Positions 4,996 to 5,374 of a stretch of 5,374 bases of DNA are shown piece by piece (position 1 is the stretch's first letter; each line of letters starts with the position of its first letter). Source of the stretch: Actinomycetes bacterium (GTDB lineage Bacteria; Actinomycetota; Coriobacteriia; Anaerosomatales; Anaerosomataceae); contig JAJZRZ010000126.1 in assembly GCA_021850085.1 (NCBI GenBank), positions 1-5,374 on the forward strand, in the 5' to 3' direction. The notes under the pieces were generated by a model, which saw only the letters and a list, made by a program, of their open reading frames with translations, did no database searches and was not told where the DNA came from. A program made the translations under genes and the position numbers.

Positions 4996-5374
4996 CGGTC
5001 TCGTCGCACCGCTCGGGCGGATCGTCCGTCACGGCAGGTCCCGGAAGGCGAAGGATGAACGTCGAATCGATGCCCACCTCGATCGTCCCTCCCAGCAAGG
5101 TGGCGAGACGCCTGCTCGCAGGCAAGCCGATACCCGCCTTGGCGTGATTCGTCTCCGGCCCTTCGAACAACGTCGAGGACGCCGAAGGCTCGATGCCGGG
5201 TCCCGCGTCCACCGTCACGAGCACCTCTCCGGCCGGCTCGCGGACGACCGTCGCGGTGACGCTCCCTTCGGCGGTACACCTGATGACGCTCGAAAGAAGG
5301 CTCAGCAGCACCTGCAGGGCCTTGAAGCGGTCGGTCCGGACGAACACCGGCCGCTGTTCGGCGTCGAACCGCAT
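4988..5374 (-). CDS. C-terminal HATPase domain of a histidine-kinase-like protein, partial
   Basis: The frame is open to the right edge; the ATG at 5374 may be an internal methionine, so the protein probably begins outside the window. The visible 128 residues form an HATPase_c (GHKL) domain, numbered from 5374. DRFKALQVLLSLLSSVIR (15-32) aligns with the N-box, DAGPGI (56-61) is a complete G1 box (DxGxGI), LFEG (69-72) is F-box-like, and KAGIGLPASRRL (79-90) with LLGG is the G2 region. In the N-box the usual NLLxN reads SLLSS, so both asparagines, including the Mg2+-ATP-binding one, are serine. The domain ends about 18 residues after the last strand and has no receiver domain. The dimerisation and phosphoacceptor region is not visible. 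It could be a degenerate sensor kinase, an anti-sigma-type ATPase or a scaffold. Its stop overlaps the nitroreductase start by 8 bp, so the two are very likely one operon. Confidence 0.82.
   Translation of the reverse strand: MRFDAEQRPVFVRTDRFKALQVLLSLLSSVIRCTAEGSVTATVVREPAGEVLVTVDAGPGIEPSASSTLFEGPETNHAKAGIGLPASRRLATLLGGTIEVGIDSTFILRLPGPAVTDDPPERCDETDA

Overview
The window is GC-rich and gene-dense bacterial DNA. It carries six protein-coding genes, two of them cut by the window edges, and no RNA gene, mobile element or CRISPR array that I can see. The high GC, a GTG start, a possible near-leaderless promoter and a cysteine-rich ferredoxin beside a nitroreductase-like protein suggest an anaerobic or facultative high-GC bacterium. 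An actinobacterium of the Coriobacteriia type is possible, but that placement is a guess from style and not from a marker gene.

Layout: (1) Minus strand, 1441 to 1: a small predicted winged-helix protein, then a CNNM/CBS-domain membrane protein of the TlyC/CorC family that runs off the left edge. The 86-bp gap between them holds two tandem hairpins. (2) Positions 1442-1638: a divergent control region with a candidate minus-strand promoter overlapped by a direct repeat, a perfect 12-bp palindrome and an 11-bp tandem repeat next to the following gene. (3) Plus strand, 1639-2499: a tandem-domain universal stress protein. (4) Minus strand, 3143-2478: a hemolysin III/TrhA (PAQR) seven-helix membrane protein, whose 3' end overlaps the stress-protein gene by 22 bp. 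(5) Positions 3144-3335: a second divergent control region with a helically phased repeat array and a candidate promoter. (6) Plus strand, 3336-4166: a 2[4Fe-4S] ferredoxin with a cysteine-rich N-terminal region of unknown function. (7) Minus strand, 5374-4171: the C-terminal ATPase domain of a histidine-kinase-like protein whose N-box asparagines are serine, overlapping by 8 bp a TM1586-type nitroreductase-fold protein.

The genes do not form one recognisable pathway. The common themes are membrane or ion homeostasis (CNNM/CBS protein, TrhA), stress (Usp) and redox chemistry (ferredoxin, nitroreductase). The two points most worth following are the kinase-like ATPase domain without its canonical asparagine and the ferredoxin with extra CxC motifs. 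Promoter and operator calls are by eye and weak.
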